Source: JBPYCR01 sp051846935
GTDB taxonomy: Bacteria; Bacillota; Bacilli; Bacillales; Amphibacillaceae
NCBI RefSeq assembly: GCF_051846935.1
Contig: NZ_JBPYCS010000006.1
Span: 62,001-126,000, forward strand
Direction: 5' to 3'
DNA length: 64,000 bases
The notes under the pieces were generated by a model. It ran no database searches, was not told the origin of the DNA, and worked only from the letters and a program-made list of their open reading frames with translations. Shown piece by piece: positions 62,964-64,000 of the stretch. The translations under genes were made by a program, and so were the position numbers. Position 1 is the first letter of the stretch. The number at the start of each line of letters is the position of its first letter.

Positions 62964-64000
62964 TTGAAAAGTATTATATATAAAATGGTTAACGAATATT
63001 GGAGTCCCTACATTGCAATTGGGATTGCCGGTGTTTTAAGCGCACTTTATTTTTGGATTACAAATACCGTATGGGCAGTTACAGGTGAGTTTACGAGATT
63101 TGGTGGCCATATACTTTCCAGCATCGGCGTAAATATTACCGATTGGGATTATTTTAATATGATTAGCATGGAAGGCACAACATTAACACGAACAGACGGT
63201 TGGATTATTTGGGGAATGTTCATCGGAGCCTTTATCATGGTTTTATTCGGTAACAACTTTAAAATTAGAAAGCCAAATCAAAAAAGGCGTTACGTCCAAG
63301 CACTTATCGGAGGAATAATTGCCGGTTTTGGTGCAAGACTTGCTCTAGGTTGTAATTTAGCTGCATTTTTCACTGGTGTTCCGCAATTTTCATTTCACGC
63401 TTGGATCTTTATGGTTGCTACAGCAATTGGTACCTATGTCGGCTTCAAAATTATTAACATGAAATGGTGGAAAGGAAAACCTTTATTAAAAAAGGGAAAT
63501 GTCGCCCAGTCCACCACAGAAAAAAGAGTCATACAGCCATACATAGGCGGAGCCATTGCAATCGTTTATTTCATTCTTATTGTATATTTCTTCTTCACCG
63601 GCAAACCAATGCTCGGCGTTGCTGCAATATTCGGATGTGCGTTTGGTATTTTAATTGAAAGAGGACAAATTTGCTTCACTTCCGCTTTTCGTGATTTATG
63701 GGTAAGCGGTAGAGCGACAATGGCAAAAGCAATTGGTGTTGGCATGGCAATTAGCACGGTATTAACATTTATCGTTATTATGTATTACGGATTAGAGCCA
63801 ATCACAAAAATTACTGCACCAAGCACATTGATTGGCGGAATTTTATTCGGAATTGGAATTGTCTTAGCTGGCAGCTGTGAAACAGGTATGATGTATCGGA
63901 TGATGGAAGGTCAAGTTGTGTTTTTACCTGTTTTTATAGGAAATGTACTTGGAGCTACGTTTTTGGCATATGCTTGGGATCATATGGCAGTATATACGAT
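62964..64000 (+). CDS. YeeE/YedE-family sulfur transporter, cut by the window end
   Basis: At least 345 residues, C-terminus beyond the window. Many short helices; family cysteine motifs are GARLALGCNLAAFF, ERGQICFTSAFRD and LAGSCETGMMYRM. YeeE/YedE proteins import thiosulfate or other sulfur compounds. TTG 62964 is the start (GGGG about ten bases upstream); no stop is present to the window end. Confidence 0.9.
   Translation, partial: MKSIIYKMVNEYWSPYIAIGIAGVLSALYFWITNTVWAVTGEFTRFGGHILSSIGVNITDWDYFNMISMEGTTLTRTDGWIIWGMFIGAFIMVLFGNNFKIRKPNQKRRYVQALIGGIIAGFGARLALGCNLAAFFTGVPQFSFHAWIFMVATAIGTYVGFKIINMKWWKGKPLLKKGNVAQSTTEKRVIQPYIGGAIAIVYFILIVYFFFTGKPMLGVAAIFGCAFGILIERGQICFTSAFRDLWVSGRATMAKAIGVGMAISTVLTFIVIMYYGLEPITKITAPSTLIGGILFGIGIVLAGSCETGMMYRMMEGQVVFLPVFIGNVLGATFLAYAWDHMAVYT

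Noticed and set aside
1..64000. CRISPR arrays, tRNA or rRNA genes
   Set aside because: No regularly spaced repeat series, cloverleaf sequence or conserved rRNA stretch noticed; a tRNAscan or Rfam search would be decisive.

Overview
The window reads as the chromosome of a low-GC, spore-former-type Bacillaceae, most like the halotolerant Oceanobacillus/Virgibacillus/Lentibacillus group. Evidence: the yeaC-yeaD-yebA-guaA gene order known from Bacillus, appDFABC and yknWXYZ gene orders, strong AGGAGG ribosome sites, lipoproteins with long acidic linkers, and an ectoine synthase gene. No rRNA, tRNA or CRISPR array was seen.

Layout. 1-4.9 kb: the end of an integrated element, visibly richer in CG dinucleotides than the rest, with two tyrosine recombinases, an HTH (replication-like) protein, a damaged DUF3102 gene and duplicated cis-acting blocks; it abuts the 3' end of guaA, a known integration hotspot, and runs off the left edge. 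5-11 kb: guaA and the MoxR/DUF58/transglutaminase cluster. 11.4-15.3 kb: a YihY membrane protein, then an amidase bracketed by inverted copies of a repeat, plus transposase debris. 15.4-17.8 kb: polar amino-acid ABC transporter 1. 18-23.4 kb: PfpI-like protein, MFS exporter, a nucleoside uptake/phosphorolysis operon with a TetR repressor and two matching operators, and a solitary ectC. 23.6-31 kb: a YodQRST-like catabolic operon (deacetylase, thiolase, CoA transferase, aminotransferase) with a divergent PucR-type regulator. 31.2-33.6 kb: polar amino-acid ABC transporter 2. 34.7 kb: L-aspartate dehydrogenase. 36.3-42.5 kb: appDFABC-type oligopeptide transporter. 43.8-46.1 kb: HAD phosphatase, Ogt, and a YhdH-type oxidoreductase that apparently starts at ATT. 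46.3-53.7 kb: a two-component system, a LolA-like lipoprotein and a yknWXYZ-type MacB efflux operon, ending in a small membrane protein. 53.9-64 kb: DinB, metallophosphoesterase, MetX-like hydrolase, DsrE, aldehyde dehydrogenase, NCS1 permease, a 58-residue membrane protein and a truncated YeeE/YedE transporter.

The most solid new observation is a small non-coding mobile element of about 241-255 bp (a MITE) present three times (12420-12660, 42835-43082, 62618-62872). Each copy is flanked by its own perfect 9-bp direct repeat, and one copy sits inside an IS remnant whose uninterrupted version is present at 54.9 kb. Other leads: the aminotransferase/CoA-transferase/thiolase/deacetylase cassette without lysine aminomutase, the solitary but residue-complete ectoine synthase, and stem-loops placed between binding-protein and permease genes in both amino-acid ABC operons.
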